From Marinobacterium_E sp035458585 (GTDB taxonomy: Bacteria > Pseudomonadota > Gammaproteobacteria > Pseudomonadales > Balneatricaceae), in the NCBI GenBank assembly GCA_035458585.1, contig DATHZN010000045.1:46879-110878 (forward strand): 64,000 nucleotides of DNA. Reading direction: 5' to 3'. Under the pieces are notes generated by a model, which searched no databases, had not been told where the DNA came from, and saw nothing but the letters and a program-made list of their open reading frames with translations. Positions 42,422 to 50,685 of this stretch are shown one piece after another. Numbering within the stretch: position 1 is the first letter of the stretch; each line of letters begins with the position of its first letter. The position numbers and the translations under genes were made by a program.

Positions 42422-42894
42422 AACTAGCCCGAACTGTGAGACTGGATATATCCGACCAAAACGTCTTTGAGCGACCTGCAGCAAGTGGTGAATGGGCAAT
42501 ATCGGGTGGTTTCGAGTTCTCTAACTGGGACGAAACATTCCTGCAAGGCAAAGCCAAGCAGGCATTCAGTAATGGGTGGTATAGCGTTGAGTCCGGCGGT
42601 CGAGCCAGCTTTGTGAGCGTATGTACGGTAACCGAGGCAGAGATGAAGCGTGTTCAAGAACAGCTCGCGCAGACTTTCGTCGAGTGCTACGGCGCCCCAA
42701 GCTTAGAAGCTGCTCTACCGGTCGCAATCGAAGAGATTGAACAGATGCGCGCAATGTGTGAGGACTTCGAGGACAACACACTATTGATGGTCAGTCGAAC
42801 TCTCACTGAACTCGGTGTCGAGGAGACCTATCGTTCTCAGGCACCCAAAAGCGCCTCCTTGGAAGCTTTTGCTGTTCACGGAAGCTACGAATAA
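42418..42894 (+). CDS. DUF6505-like small protein, fdh locus
   Basis: 158 residues, soluble; ATG overlaps the stop of the ligase-like gene. Core strings are FERPAASGEWAISGGFEF, FLQGKAKQAFSNGWYS and VCTVTEAEMKRVQEQLAQTF. It consistently follows the ligase-like gene in comparable loci, to my recollection under the label DUF6505. No catalytic motif seen. Last gene of the rightward operon; its stop codon abuts the moeA stop (42894/42895), leaving no room for a terminator. Confidence 0.75.
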   Translation: MKLARTVRLDISDQNVFERPAASGEWAISGGFEFSNWDETFLQGKAKQAFSNGWYSVESGGRASFVSVCTVTEAEMKRVQEQLAQTFVECYGAPSLEAALPVAIEEIEQMRAMCEDFEDNTLLMVSRTLTELGVEETYRSQAPKSASLEAFAVHGSYE

Positions 42895-44142
42895 CTAAAG
42901 CCCAAAGCTTCCGTAGGGTATATAGCGAACCGGCGTACCAGGCTCTATCTGCTGCGCCGACTCATCCAGCTCAACCAACCCTTCGGACCAAGCCAATCCA
43001 GTAACGCGACCCGAACCTTCCGAGCGAAATACCTCTACCTTTCCGTCTCGCACCCGTGCGCGCAGAAGTTCGCTTCGACCGGGTTTTTTGCTCTTGTGAA
43101 AGTTTGCAGGCAGGTCGTAGCCCTGGGGTTCAAACCACTCACCGCCAGCCAGTAGCGCCATCGCGGGCGTAGCAAATCTCAATGTGCACACCCAAGCGGC
43201 AACCGGGTTGCCAGGCAATCCGACTACAGGCGTGCCTTTGTACATCGCCAATGCCAACGGGCGTCCCGGTTTAAGCGCAATGCGCCAGTTACTGATCTCT
43301 CCATCGGTTTTCAGCGTCTTTGAAACGTGATCTTCATCACCCGCCGAAATACCACCGCTGGTGAGTACAAGGTCACATTGCTGAGCGCCTTTATCAAGTG
43401 CAGCACGCACATCCTCGGCACGATCAAGCGCATGACCTAGGTCCACGACCGCGTATCCAAGTTGAGTCACCAATGCCATCAGCATAGGGCGATTAGCGTC
43501 ATAAATCTGCCAATCCGTTACCTGCGCACCGACAGGCTTGACTTCATCACCGGTAGAGAGCACGCCAACCTTCAGGGTTTTATATAGATCTACCGCAGTG
43601 ACACCCACACTGGCCAACACAGAGATCTGAGTAGGTGTGAGCCGAGTTCCTGCCGAGACGATTAGATCACCTACACTTATATCCTCACCCGCCGCACGAG
43701 TGTTGGCTTGAAGTTTAAGACTACCCTGCAGATGTAACTGCCCCTCAACAACCTCAGAATCCTCATCCAATACAACGGTATCCGTCCCTTTTGGAACCAC
43801 TGCTCCAGTGAGGATGCGAATTGCATGGCCGGCTGGAACCGTGCCCTGAAAAGGTACCCCAGCCGCGCTCCGCCCGTTCACTAGCGGCATCCGTGTGGGC
43901 ACTTCTGTCACAGGCCCCGCAAAGGCGTATCCATCAACTGCAGAGTTAGTACTCGGCGGATGCGCACGCGGCGCCGTCACATCTCGCGCCAATATCCGAC
44001 CATTAGCCTGTGCCAGTGGAACCTGGGAATCCACAGCAACAACCGGATGCAGGCGCTGCTTTAAACGATCAAGTGCTTCGTCAACGGGCGTCCAGTTGAC
44101 ACCGGGGGGCAGTGCGAAGCAGTCGTTACGTAAGGGCTTCAT
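42895..44142 (-). CDS. moeA: Molybdopterin molybdenumtransferase MoeA
   Basis: 415 residues. Inserts molybdate (or tungstate) into adenylated molybdopterin. Marks: PSTNSAVDGYAF, GHAIRILTGAVVPKGTDTVV, GVLSTGDEV, VLTSGGISAGDEDH and GLPGNPVA. The SGGxSxGxxD block is the metal-insertion and Mg site. It follows mobB with a 17-base overlap. This copy lies in a formate dehydrogenase locus, so it may be devoted to it; whether the genome has a second moeA cannot be seen. Confidence 0.93.
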   Translation of the reverse strand: MKPLRNDCFALPPGVNWTPVDEALDRLKQRLHPVVAVDSQVPLAQANGRILARDVTAPRAHPPSTNSAVDGYAFAGPVTEVPTRMPLVNGRSAAGVPFQGTVPAGHAIRILTGAVVPKGTDTVVLDEDSEVVEGQLHLQGSLKLQANTRAAGEDISVGDLIVSAGTRLTPTQISVLASVGVTAVDLYKTLKVGVLSTGDEVKPVGAQVTDWQIYDANRPMLMALVTQLGYAVVDLGHALDRAEDVRAALDKGAQQCDLVLTSGGISAGDEDHVSKTLKTDGEISNWRIALKPGRPLALAMYKGTPVVGLPGNPVAAWVCTLRFATPAMALLAGGEWFEPQGYDLPANFHKSKKPGRSELLRARVRDGKVEVFRSEGSGRVTGLAWSEGLVELDESAQQIEPGTPVRYIPYGSFGL

Positions 44143-44629
44143 GAGTCACTCTCAGTAGAATAAAGTCCACTATCGACTTTACATCATTGATATCAAACTT
44201 CGGACCATCAAAATTCAGTTCATGATCAGTAGCCACAGCGATTATCGTGGAATCACGATGATAGAGGGGCTGCTGATCACAGGTCTCTAGGTGCACTTCG
44301 ATTTTGGGGTAGGGGTGAGACTTCATCCCCTCAACAACCACCCAATCACAGGCACCAAAACGGGGCAAGAGTTCATCCAAAGTCGGCTCTTTCGCGCCCC
44401 GAAGTTCGTGCATGACAGCGAACCGCTGTCCACTCGCTAAAATGACCTCATTGGCTCCTGCCTGGCGATGCCGATAACTATCCGTGCCTGGCTGATCGAC
44501 ATCAACACTGTGATGCGCATGTTTTACCGAATTAACCTTATATCCGCGCGCGGACAGTTCACCAATAATCGCCGTGGCCAGCGTTGTCTTGCCGCAATTT
44601 TTCCAGCCGACTATACCGATGATATTCAC
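44126..44629 (-). CDS. mobB: MobB, molybdopterin-guanine dinucleotide adapter GTPase
   Basis: 167 residues with P-loop GWKNCGKTTL, the SVKHAHHSVDVDQPGTDSYR block and VVVEGMKSHPYPKIEVH, all standard for MobB. Starts at GTG 44629, overlapping the mobA stop as GTGA. It binds GTP and assists MobA in attaching GMP to Moco for bis-MGD enzymes such as the FDH alpha subunit. Confidence 0.93.
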   Translation of the reverse strand: MNIIGIVGWKNCGKTTLATAIIGELSARGYKVNSVKHAHHSVDVDQPGTDSYRHRQAGANEVILASGQRFAVMHELRGAKEPTLDELLPRFGACDWVVVEGMKSHPYPKIEVHLETCDQQPLYHRDSTIIAVATDHELNFDGPKFDINDVKSIVDFILLRVTHEALT

Positions 44630-45213
44630 TTGAGGTGCTGCTCCGCCCAGGCCAGATCCTCTGGCGTGTTAATATTGAAAAAGTCATGTTCATCAAAGAG
44701 TACCAGCGATTCACCCTGCGCCTGAGTCCACTGGCGTATTTTTCGAACCCCCTGACCAAGCGCATCGCGCAGCTCTTCTCGCAGATCGACCCGCCAACGA
44801 CCAAAGGTCGGCTGAGGCAAGCGGCCACGTTCAGGGTGTGGCGTGGCGGCCAAGACAACCGGAGTCTGTGACGACTGCAGCCGCTCCACCAGATCAGTCG
44901 GAAAATCAGGTGTGTCAGCTGCAACACTAATCAACCAGTCATACCCCTGATCGGCAGCCCAGTCCATACCCGCCAGCACACCTGCTAGCGGCCCTGGAAA
45001 GTCCGCGATTGAGTCCGCCACAACTGGCAGCCCCAGATCTTCAAACCGTTTTGGGTCACCATTCGCGTTGAGAACCACAGCGCTTACCTGAGGTGAAATA
45101 CGATCCACCACACGTTCGATCAGTGTTGTTCCATTCAGTTGCAGTCGCCCTTTATCGACGCCTCCCATGCGAGTTGCCTGCCCACCTGCCAGTATTACTG
45201 CACACTCAGCCAA
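44626..45213 (-). CDS. mobA: MobA, molybdenum cofactor guanylyltransferase
   Basis: 195 residues from TTG 45213, with AAGGAG at 6 nt, overlapping the fdhD stop by 8 bases; the longer frame to 45276 would lie inside fdhD. Signature LAGGQATRMGGVDKGRL binds GTP, VVADSIADFPGPLAGVLAG and the SVAADTPDFP metal site follow. Forms MGD from Mo-MPT, giving the bis-MGD needed by FdhA. The length equals E. coli MobA. Confidence 0.93.
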   Translation of the reverse strand: MAECAVILAGGQATRMGGVDKGRLQLNGTTLIERVVDRISPQVSAVVLNANGDPKRFEDLGLPVVADSIADFPGPLAGVLAGMDWAADQGYDWLISVAADTPDFPTDLVERLQSSQTPVVLAATPHPERGRLPQPTFGRWRVDLREELRDALGQGVRKIRQWTQAQGESLVLFDEHDFFNINTPEDLAWAEQHLK

Positions 45214-46075
45214 TTTGAGCTCCTTTACGTCGCAGCTTATCGCTCTCTTCTGCAACCAAATTGAGATCCTGATCATAGATCAGACGTTGCTGCCCACTCA
45301 GACAGGTAAACTTCTTGCCTCGCATACGCCCGATAAGCGTTAAACCAACCTGTCGCGCGATGTCGACACCCCAGGCGGTGAAACCCGACCGGCTTATTAA
45401 CGTTGGGATTCCCATTAATGCGGTCTTGATCACCATTTCAGAGGTGAGCCTACCCGTGGTGTAAAGCACCTTATCCGACGCGCCTATCTGGTTTAAGTGC
45501 ATCCAGCCTGCAATTTTATCAACAGCATTGTGTCGCCCTACATCTTCCATGTAAGCCAGCACGTCAGTACCCTGACAGAGCGCAGTGCCATGAATCGCAC
45601 CCGTCTCCATGTAGAGGCTGGGAGTGTGATTGATCTTATATGAGAGCTCATAAAAACTGCTTGTTCTAACTGGGGTATTAGCCAACTGTAGACCTTCAAG
45701 ACCGGCCATCATATCGCCAAACACGGTACCCACTGCACACCCAGATGTTCGTGTCTTCTTTTCCAGTTTATCCTCGACGTTAGTTGGTGCAACCGTGCGT
45801 ACAACGGCGACTTCAAGCTCTTCATCGTAATCGATCCCGGTAACCTGATCCTGGGACTTCAGCATGCCTTGATTGAGTAAAAAACCGAGTGCGAGATATT
45901 CAGGATAGTCACCAATCGTCATTGCAGTGACGATCTCCTGCGAGTTGAGATAGATGGTCAGTGGACGCTCTTCAATAACACTGATGGATTTAGGTTGCCC
46001 CATTTCATCGACTCCGTCCACCTCTCTGGACAGCCGCGGATCTGCGGGATTTGGAGCGGGATTTTGGCTATTCAT
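45206..46075 (-). CDS. fdhD: FdhD, sulfur carrier for formate dehydrogenase
   Basis: 289 residues. Family strings EERPLTIYLN, TIGDYPEYLALGFLLNQG, GAIHGTALCQG, EDVGRHNAVDKI, YTTGRLTSEMV and ISRSGFTAWG. The loop carrying the sulfur-transfer cysteine reads TSGCAVGTVF, so only the first Cys of the E. coli C-x2-C pair is present; single-Cys forms are known in the family. Passes a sulfido ligand from cysteine desulfurase to bis-MGD. First in the fdhD-mobA-mobB-moeA series. Supports FdhA activity. Confidence 0.94.
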   Translation of the reverse strand: MNSQNPAPNPADPRLSREVDGVDEMGQPKSISVIEERPLTIYLNSQEIVTAMTIGDYPEYLALGFLLNQGMLKSQDQVTGIDYDEELEVAVVRTVAPTNVEDKLEKKTRTSGCAVGTVFGDMMAGLEGLQLANTPVRTSSFYELSYKINHTPSLYMETGAIHGTALCQGTDVLAYMEDVGRHNAVDKIAGWMHLNQIGASDKVLYTTGRLTSEMVIKTALMGIPTLISRSGFTAWGVDIARQVGLTLIGRMRGKKFTCLSGQQRLIYDQDLNLVAEESDKLRRKGAQIG

Positions 46076-46230
46076 TTTATTTTTACCGGTGCAACTGTGG
46101 TTGAATGCGCAGGGTCTAAAGTACTCATTGACCGTGCAATATTACGCTTATGAGTAGGAGTTTGATCAGCAAGCGTTCGCTCCCGGGCTCCTCTGTTGTA
46201 TCCTTTCATCTTCAGCTTAGAGAGTAAACG

Positions 46231-47100
46231 ATGTCAGAGTTTTTAACGACCAAAGAGGTTGCCGCGTTACTTCGGATCAAGGAGCGCAAAGTCTATGATC
46301 TGGCGGCCCGTAATGCTATCCCCTGCGCCAAGGCAACCGGAAAACTTCTATTTCCAAAAGCAGAAATACGCCACTGGATGCAGGCAAAGGGCGTCGTTTC
46401 TGACTCAACTCACCTGCCAAAATCCGTTGTACTCGGCTCACACGACCCCGTATTGGAGTGGGCACTTAGTGCCTCGGGATCGGGGCTACCAACACTTTTC
46501 AGCGGCAGTTACGATGGCATTACTCGCTTCAACAGACGAGAGGGGGTAGTCTGCTCTATCCATATCGAAAACCAGCAGAGTGACGGCTGGAACACCGAGG
46601 TGGTTCAGCAGGAGTTGAAAGGGAGTCCCTGTGTCTTACTGCACTGGGCAAAACGTGAACGCGGTTTATTGGTCAAACCCGGAGAGAAAATCCACAGTTT
46701 TGCAGACATAGTTGGCAGACGTATTGTGGTACGCCAAGCGGCAGCAGGATCACAGCAGGCGTTTGAACGCCGACTGCAACAGGCCGGCATCAGTTCAGGC
46801 GACCTTGAAATCGGCCGACAGGCACAGACTGAAACCGAGGCAGCATTGGCCATACTCGAAGGTCAGGCTGATGCTACTTTTGGTTTACGCTGTTTTGCCG
46901 ATCGCTATCAGCTCGACTTTATTCCGGTCTGTATCGAGTCCTATGACTTAATTGTTGATCGCCACGCCTACTTCGAACCTGAGTTTCAGGCACTGCTCGA
47001 TTTTACCCACAGCGGAGAGTTCGCCACTGAGGTAAGGCGTTATGTCGGCTATGACATTACTGACAACGGTAAAATACTATTCAATAGCCCGCGGGCTTAG
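46231..47100 (+). CDS. HTH plus periplasmic-binding-like regulator beside tungstate transporter
   Basis: 289 residues; ATG with GAGAG 6 nt upstream. An N-terminal excisionase-type helix-turn-helix (LTTKEVAALLRIKERKVYDL, ending with FPKAEIRHWM) is joined to a PBP-like effector domain (about residues 85-285) with VKPGEKIHSFADIVGRRIV and AALAILEGQADATFGLR. Such fusions sense oxyanions or molybdenum cofactor state and occur next to Mo/W transport and FDH genes. Divergent from fdhD and convergent with tupA (1 bp apart). A role as regulator of tupABC and fdh is inferred. Confidence 0.85.
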   Translation: MSEFLTTKEVAALLRIKERKVYDLAARNAIPCAKATGKLLFPKAEIRHWMQAKGVVSDSTHLPKSVVLGSHDPVLEWALSASGSGLPTLFSGSYDGITRFNRREGVVCSIHIENQQSDGWNTEVVQQELKGSPCVLLHWAKRERGLLVKPGEKIHSFADIVGRRIVVRQAAAGSQQAFERRLQQAGISSGDLEIGRQAQTETEAALAILEGQADATFGLRCFADRYQLDFIPVCIESYDLIVDRHAYFEPEFQALLDFTHSGEFATEVRRYVGYDITDNGKILFNSPRA

Positions 47101-47101
47101 C

Positions 47102-47923
47102 TCAATTTGCATTTGGAAAGAATAGCTGTTTGCCGTCAACCTTGTAGCTGGCGATTGCTGCCTGTCCTTTGCCTGATGTCAGCCAGTCGATAAACTTCTG
47201 CCCTGCCTCAGCCTTAACATTTGGACACCTGTCCTGATTCACTAGTATCACGCCGTACTGATTGAAGAGACGCTGATCGCCCTCAACCAAAATAGTAAAG
47301 TCGCTTTTATTACCAAATTTGGTCCAGGTAGCGCGATCCGTCATCGCATACGCCCCCATGCCCACCGCGATATTGAGCGTTGCCCCCATACCTGACCCCG
47401 TCTCACGATACCAGGTACCCGAACTCTCAACAGGATCCACCCCCGTCAATTCCCACAACCTAAGTTCTGCCTTATGAGTACCTGAATCATCGCCACGAGA
47501 GACAAAACGTTCTCGTTTGAGCGCAATTGTTTTGAGTGAATCAGCAACAGATTTGATTTCAGCCACGCCGGCAGGATCAGAAGCGGGACCCACTAGGATA
47601 AAGTCGTTATACATGAGGTCGGACCGACTCACGCCATAACCTTCAGCCACAAACCGCTCTTCGGCCGATCTTGCATGAACGAGTAAAACATCCGCATCAC
47701 AGCGCTCCGCATTTTTTATTGCCTGACCGGTGCCCACCGCGACCACGTTAGCTTTAACGCCCGTATCTGCCTCAATCAGCGGCAGGAGGTAGTCATAAAG
47801 ACCCGAGTTCTTAGTCGAGGTTGTCGACTGGACAATAATCGCGTCACCTGATGAGGCTGCGCCACTCAAGAGAAGAAGGGATAGGGCTAGCGTTGATAGA
47901 GACAGTCTGTTGCACAATTTCAT
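47102..47923 (-). CDS. tupA: Tungstate ABC transporter substrate-binding protein
   Basis: 273 residues, Sec leader ending near GAASSG. The ligand motif appears as QSTTSTKNSGLYDYLLP, close to the TTTS loop of TupA, and SRGDDSGTHKAELRLW carries the conserved Arg that gives TupA its tungstate selectivity over ModA. GTWYRETGSGMGATLNIA follows, also typical. Captures tungstate in the periplasm for TupB and TupC. Last gene of tupB-tupC-tupA. Confidence 0.9.
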   Translation of the reverse strand: MKLCNRLSLSTLALSLLLLSGAASSGDAIIVQSTTSTKNSGLYDYLLPLIEADTGVKANVVAVGTGQAIKNAERCDADVLLVHARSAEERFVAEGYGVSRSDLMYNDFILVGPASDPAGVAEIKSVADSLKTIALKRERFVSRGDDSGTHKAELRLWELTGVDPVESSGTWYRETGSGMGATLNIAVGMGAYAMTDRATWTKFGNKSDFTILVEGDQRLFNQYGVILVNQDRCPNVKAEAGQKFIDWLTSGKGQAAIASYKVDGKQLFFPNAN

Positions 47924-47950
47924 TTAAACAATTCCTTATCACTACCGGTA

Positions 47951-48673
47951 TTAGATCAAGAGCTCACCAGCTAGGTAGGCCTTAGCCTCCATTGAGCGCG
48001 GTTCGTCGAAGAAAGTGGTTGCACTGCAGTGCTCAGTCATCCTTCCCTTATGCAAAAAGATGACTTCTGCTGCGAGGCGCTTGGCCTGACCTATATCGTG
48101 AGAGACAAAAATTGCCTTCACGCCATCCTCTGCGGCACGCAGTATCATCTTTTCGATAATCATCACCGATGCCGGATCAAGACTGGCTGTCGGCTCGTCC
48201 AATAAGAGAATGCGTGGTCGTGTGAGCAGCGCACGAGCCAGAGCCAAGCGCTGCTGTTCACCACCGGAGAGCCTTCGCGCCGGCTCAGTCGCCTTCTGTG
48301 TCAGATGCACTTCGTGCAACAATTTGTCGATCTCATCTCTGGCACAGTTCTTTGGCGCAGCAAACTCCATGTTTTGCAGAACAGTTCGCCTCAGAAGTGT
48401 GGGTCGCTGAAACACCATCGCCTGCTGTGCCTGAAACTGATCAGCCGTCCGATCGAAGAAATGGATCTGTCCCTCTGCCGGCAAAAGTCCATGAAGCGTT
48501 CTCAAAAAGAGGCTTTTCCCCGCCCCATTTGCCCCCATAACCAGAGTGATTCCCGGCTCACAAGAACTCAAAGTAATATCATTCAATAAGGCTTTGCCAC
48601 CCAAACGAAGACTCAGACCTTTCAGACTCAACACTCGAGGTTTTACTTGAGCCGCTTGCCCAAGATCAGACAT
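47951..48673 (-). CDS. tupC: Tungstate ABC transporter ATP-binding protein
   Basis: 240 residues. Walker A GANGAGKS, signature RRLSGGEQQRLALARALL, Walker B ILLLDEPTAS and switch His in SHDIGQAKRLA. It energises TupB. The start overlaps the tupB stop by 8 bases. Sequence alone cannot separate tungstate from phosphate-type ATPases; the assignment rests on tupA and tupB. Confidence 0.9.
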   Translation of the reverse strand: MSDLGQAAQVKPRVLSLKGLSLRLGGKALLNDITLSSCEPGITLVMGANGAGKSLFLRTLHGLLPAEGQIHFFDRTADQFQAQQAMVFQRPTLLRRTVLQNMEFAAPKNCARDEIDKLLHEVHLTQKATEPARRLSGGEQQRLALARALLTRPRILLLDEPTASLDPASVMIIEKMILRAAEDGVKAIFVSHDIGQAKRLAAEVIFLHKGRMTEHCSATTFFDEPRSMEAKAYLAGELLI

Positions 48674-49367
48674 AGGCTCTCCTGCGACCCATTGTGCGGA
48701 TCAACATAACCGCCGCATTTACCAGCAACGCCATGCCTACCAGAATTACGCCAAGCGCCAATGCCAGTCCAAGCTCGCCCCGCGCGGTCTCTAGCGCTAT
48801 GGCCGTCGTCATCACACGGGTCAAGTGATCGATATTGCCTCCGACGATAATGACAGCACCAACCTCAGAAACTGCTCGACCGAAACCAGCAAGCAGCGCA
48901 GTAACCAACGAATAGCGTGCATCCCACAAATAGGTTGGGATCGCTCTGAATTTTGAAATTTTCAGACTGTGAAACAGCTCGCGGTATTCAAGATGCAGAT
49001 CTTCCATCGTCTGATGTGCCAAAGATGCGATTATCGGCGTAATAAGCACGACCTGTGCGATTACCATTGCCGTCGGCGTGTAGAGCAAGCCCAGAACACC
49101 CAGGGGGCCGGAGCGAGACAGCATAAGGTAGACAAGCAGGCCAACAACGACGGGTGGTAACGCCATGAGTGCGTTTAGACAGGTAATGACCAGACGACGC
49201 CCGGGGAAATGGCTAATCGCGAGCAGAGTGCCCAGAGGCAATGCCAGAAGTACCGAGATAAGCAGGGCCATCAAGCTGACCTGCACTGAAAGTGCCAGTA
49301 TCTCGTATAGATCACTATCACCGGAGGTGATGAGGCTTAGGGCTTCGGCAAATGCATCAATAACCAT
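48666..49367 (-). CDS. tupB: Tungstate ABC transporter permease
   Basis: 233 residues with five to six membrane segments and the EAA-type coupling loop SLKISKFRAIPTYLWDARYSL; GFGRAVSEVGAVIIVGGNI is a strong TupB/ModB-like string. Forms the channel for tungstate import. First gene of the operon; the 116-bp spacer to the divergent MOT1-like gene holds a dyad at 49381-49395. Confidence 0.9.
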   Translation of the reverse strand: MVIDAFAEALSLITSGDSDLYEILALSVQVSLMALLISVLLALPLGTLLAISHFPGRRLVITCLNALMALPPVVVGLLVYLMLSRSGPLGVLGLLYTPTAMVIAQVVLITPIIASLAHQTMEDLHLEYRELFHSLKISKFRAIPTYLWDARYSLVTALLAGFGRAVSEVGAVIIVGGNIDHLTRVMTTAIALETARGELGLALALGVILVGMALLVNAAVMLIRTMGRRRAYV

Positions 49368-49380
49368 ATTTTTGCAATTT

Positions 49381-49395
49381 TTACGGTTTCCGTAA
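49381..49395. promoter_or_regulatory. TTACG-N5-CGTAA dyad between tupB and MOT1 gene
   Basis: A perfect TTACGG / CCGTAA inverted repeat spaced by TTT, 14 bp before the tupB start and about 90 bp before the MOT1-like gene. It matches the arms and spacing of TAACG-N5-CGTAA at 38715-38729, and both are flanked by ATTTTT on one side. Candidate operator shared by W/Mo transport and fdh genes. Confidence 0.55.
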
Positions 49396-49483
49396 TTTTT
49401 GCCTAGTCTTGTACGAAATCAGATCGATTGCAAGCCTAGGGAATGTGACTAGTATTAATCAATAATAAAAAGATGAGCCCGAT

Positions 49484-50596
49484 ATGACGGCACGAAAATG
49501 GTTGACGGAGATTTCAGCAGCTTATGCTGACCTAGGCACGTTCTTGCCTCTGACCCTCGGATTGGTTGTGCTCGCGGGAGTAGACCCAGTGGGATTACTT
49601 TTTGGTTTTGGGTTGTTTGCCCTCGCAACGGCATTCATTTACCGTCGCCCGATTCCAATTCAACCGATGAAGGCTACCGCCGCTATGGGTGTTGCCGGTG
49701 TCATCGGCCCCGATGTCTTGATTGCAACTGGCATACTACTCGGGCTCACTCTTATCCTTTTGAGTCAAACCGATCTTTCAGGGCGCTTGAAACGCCTGGT
49801 ACCACGCACAGTTCTTCACGGTATGCGAGTCGCGCTGGCACTGACACTCTTACTGAGCATCATTGATCTCAACAGTGTTTCAATCCCAGTCACAGCGGCA
49901 CTACTGCTGTTATTCTTAGTGATGCAACTGAGTGGCCTTCGCCCGATCAGTTGCTTGGTTCTGCTTAGCGCAGGCTGGGTGTTTCTTGGAGAAACCATTT
50001 CACTCTCAGCGAGTCTGCACAGTATGAGTCTCCCGACGCTGGCCATTCCAGAAGCCACAGCCTTTGTTGCAGCAATGGAAACGGCGTTTTTACCTCAACT
50101 CGCTCTCACTCTCACTAATGCACTGATTCTGACAGCGGTTATCGCTCAGGATTATTTCCCGGATGATCGAAAACCGGTTACCGAGAAACGACTGGCATTG
50201 AGCTCTGGTCTGGCAAATCTTCTGTTGGCCCCGATTGGAGCTATCCCGATGTGTCACGGTGCTGGCGGACTATCGGCTCACCGTGCGATGGGTTCAGCAA
50301 CGGGCTGGTCGATCGCGATTTTTGGGGCGACTTGTCTGGCTTTGGCCGCCATGTTCGGTTCTCAAGTAACCGCCATAATTGCGGCAGTTCCGGCAGAGGT
50401 CATACTGGTTCTACTTCTGTTCGCCAGTTGGCATCTCGCAGATCCGATTCAGATAGTCAAAGTAAAACCCTCGTGCAAACTGATTATTGCCGGCATGGTT
50501 ATGGTCGCTCTGACGGCGGGACTGATGACAGCGCTGGCTGTCGGCGTCATTCTCGAATGGTCGATAACGCGATACTACCGAACTTATCAGGGCTGA
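49484..50596 (+). CDS. MOT1-type molybdate/sulfate permease
   Basis: 370 residues, about 10 to 12 membrane segments. The N-terminal EISAAYADLGTFLPLTLGL, the RRPIPIQPMKATAAMGVAG block and the later GAIPMCHGAGGLSAHRAMG are hallmarks of the MOT1 family (group related to SulP), known as high-affinity molybdate transporters in plants and algae. Divergent from tupBCA, so two different oxyanion importers sit back to back beside an FDH. One may bring Mo and the other W. Substrate not decided by sequence. Confidence 0.85.
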   Translation: MTARKWLTEISAAYADLGTFLPLTLGLVVLAGVDPVGLLFGFGLFALATAFIYRRPIPIQPMKATAAMGVAGVIGPDVLIATGILLGLTLILLSQTDLSGRLKRLVPRTVLHGMRVALALTLLLSIIDLNSVSIPVTAALLLLFLVMQLSGLRPISCLVLLSAGWVFLGETISLSASLHSMSLPTLAIPEATAFVAAMETAFLPQLALTLTNALILTAVIAQDYFPDDRKPVTEKRLALSSGLANLLLAPIGAIPMCHGAGGLSAHRAMGSATGWSIAIFGATCLALAAMFGSQVTAIIAAVPAEVILVLLLFASWHLADPIQIVKVKPSCKLIIAGMVMVALTAGLMTALAVGVILEWSITRYYRTYQG

Positions 50597-50685
50597 TCCC
50601 AGCCATCGATTAGTACCTGCGCGAAAAGCTCAAGGGAATTCCAGAGTGCAGCCGCTGACTGCACACTGAATCCCCAGCTCATGAT

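Noticed and set aside
45214..45276. N-terminal extension of MobA inside fdhD
   Set aside because: TTG 45213 has a proper AAGGAG site and yields the normal family length; the extension is out-of-frame fdhD coding sequence.
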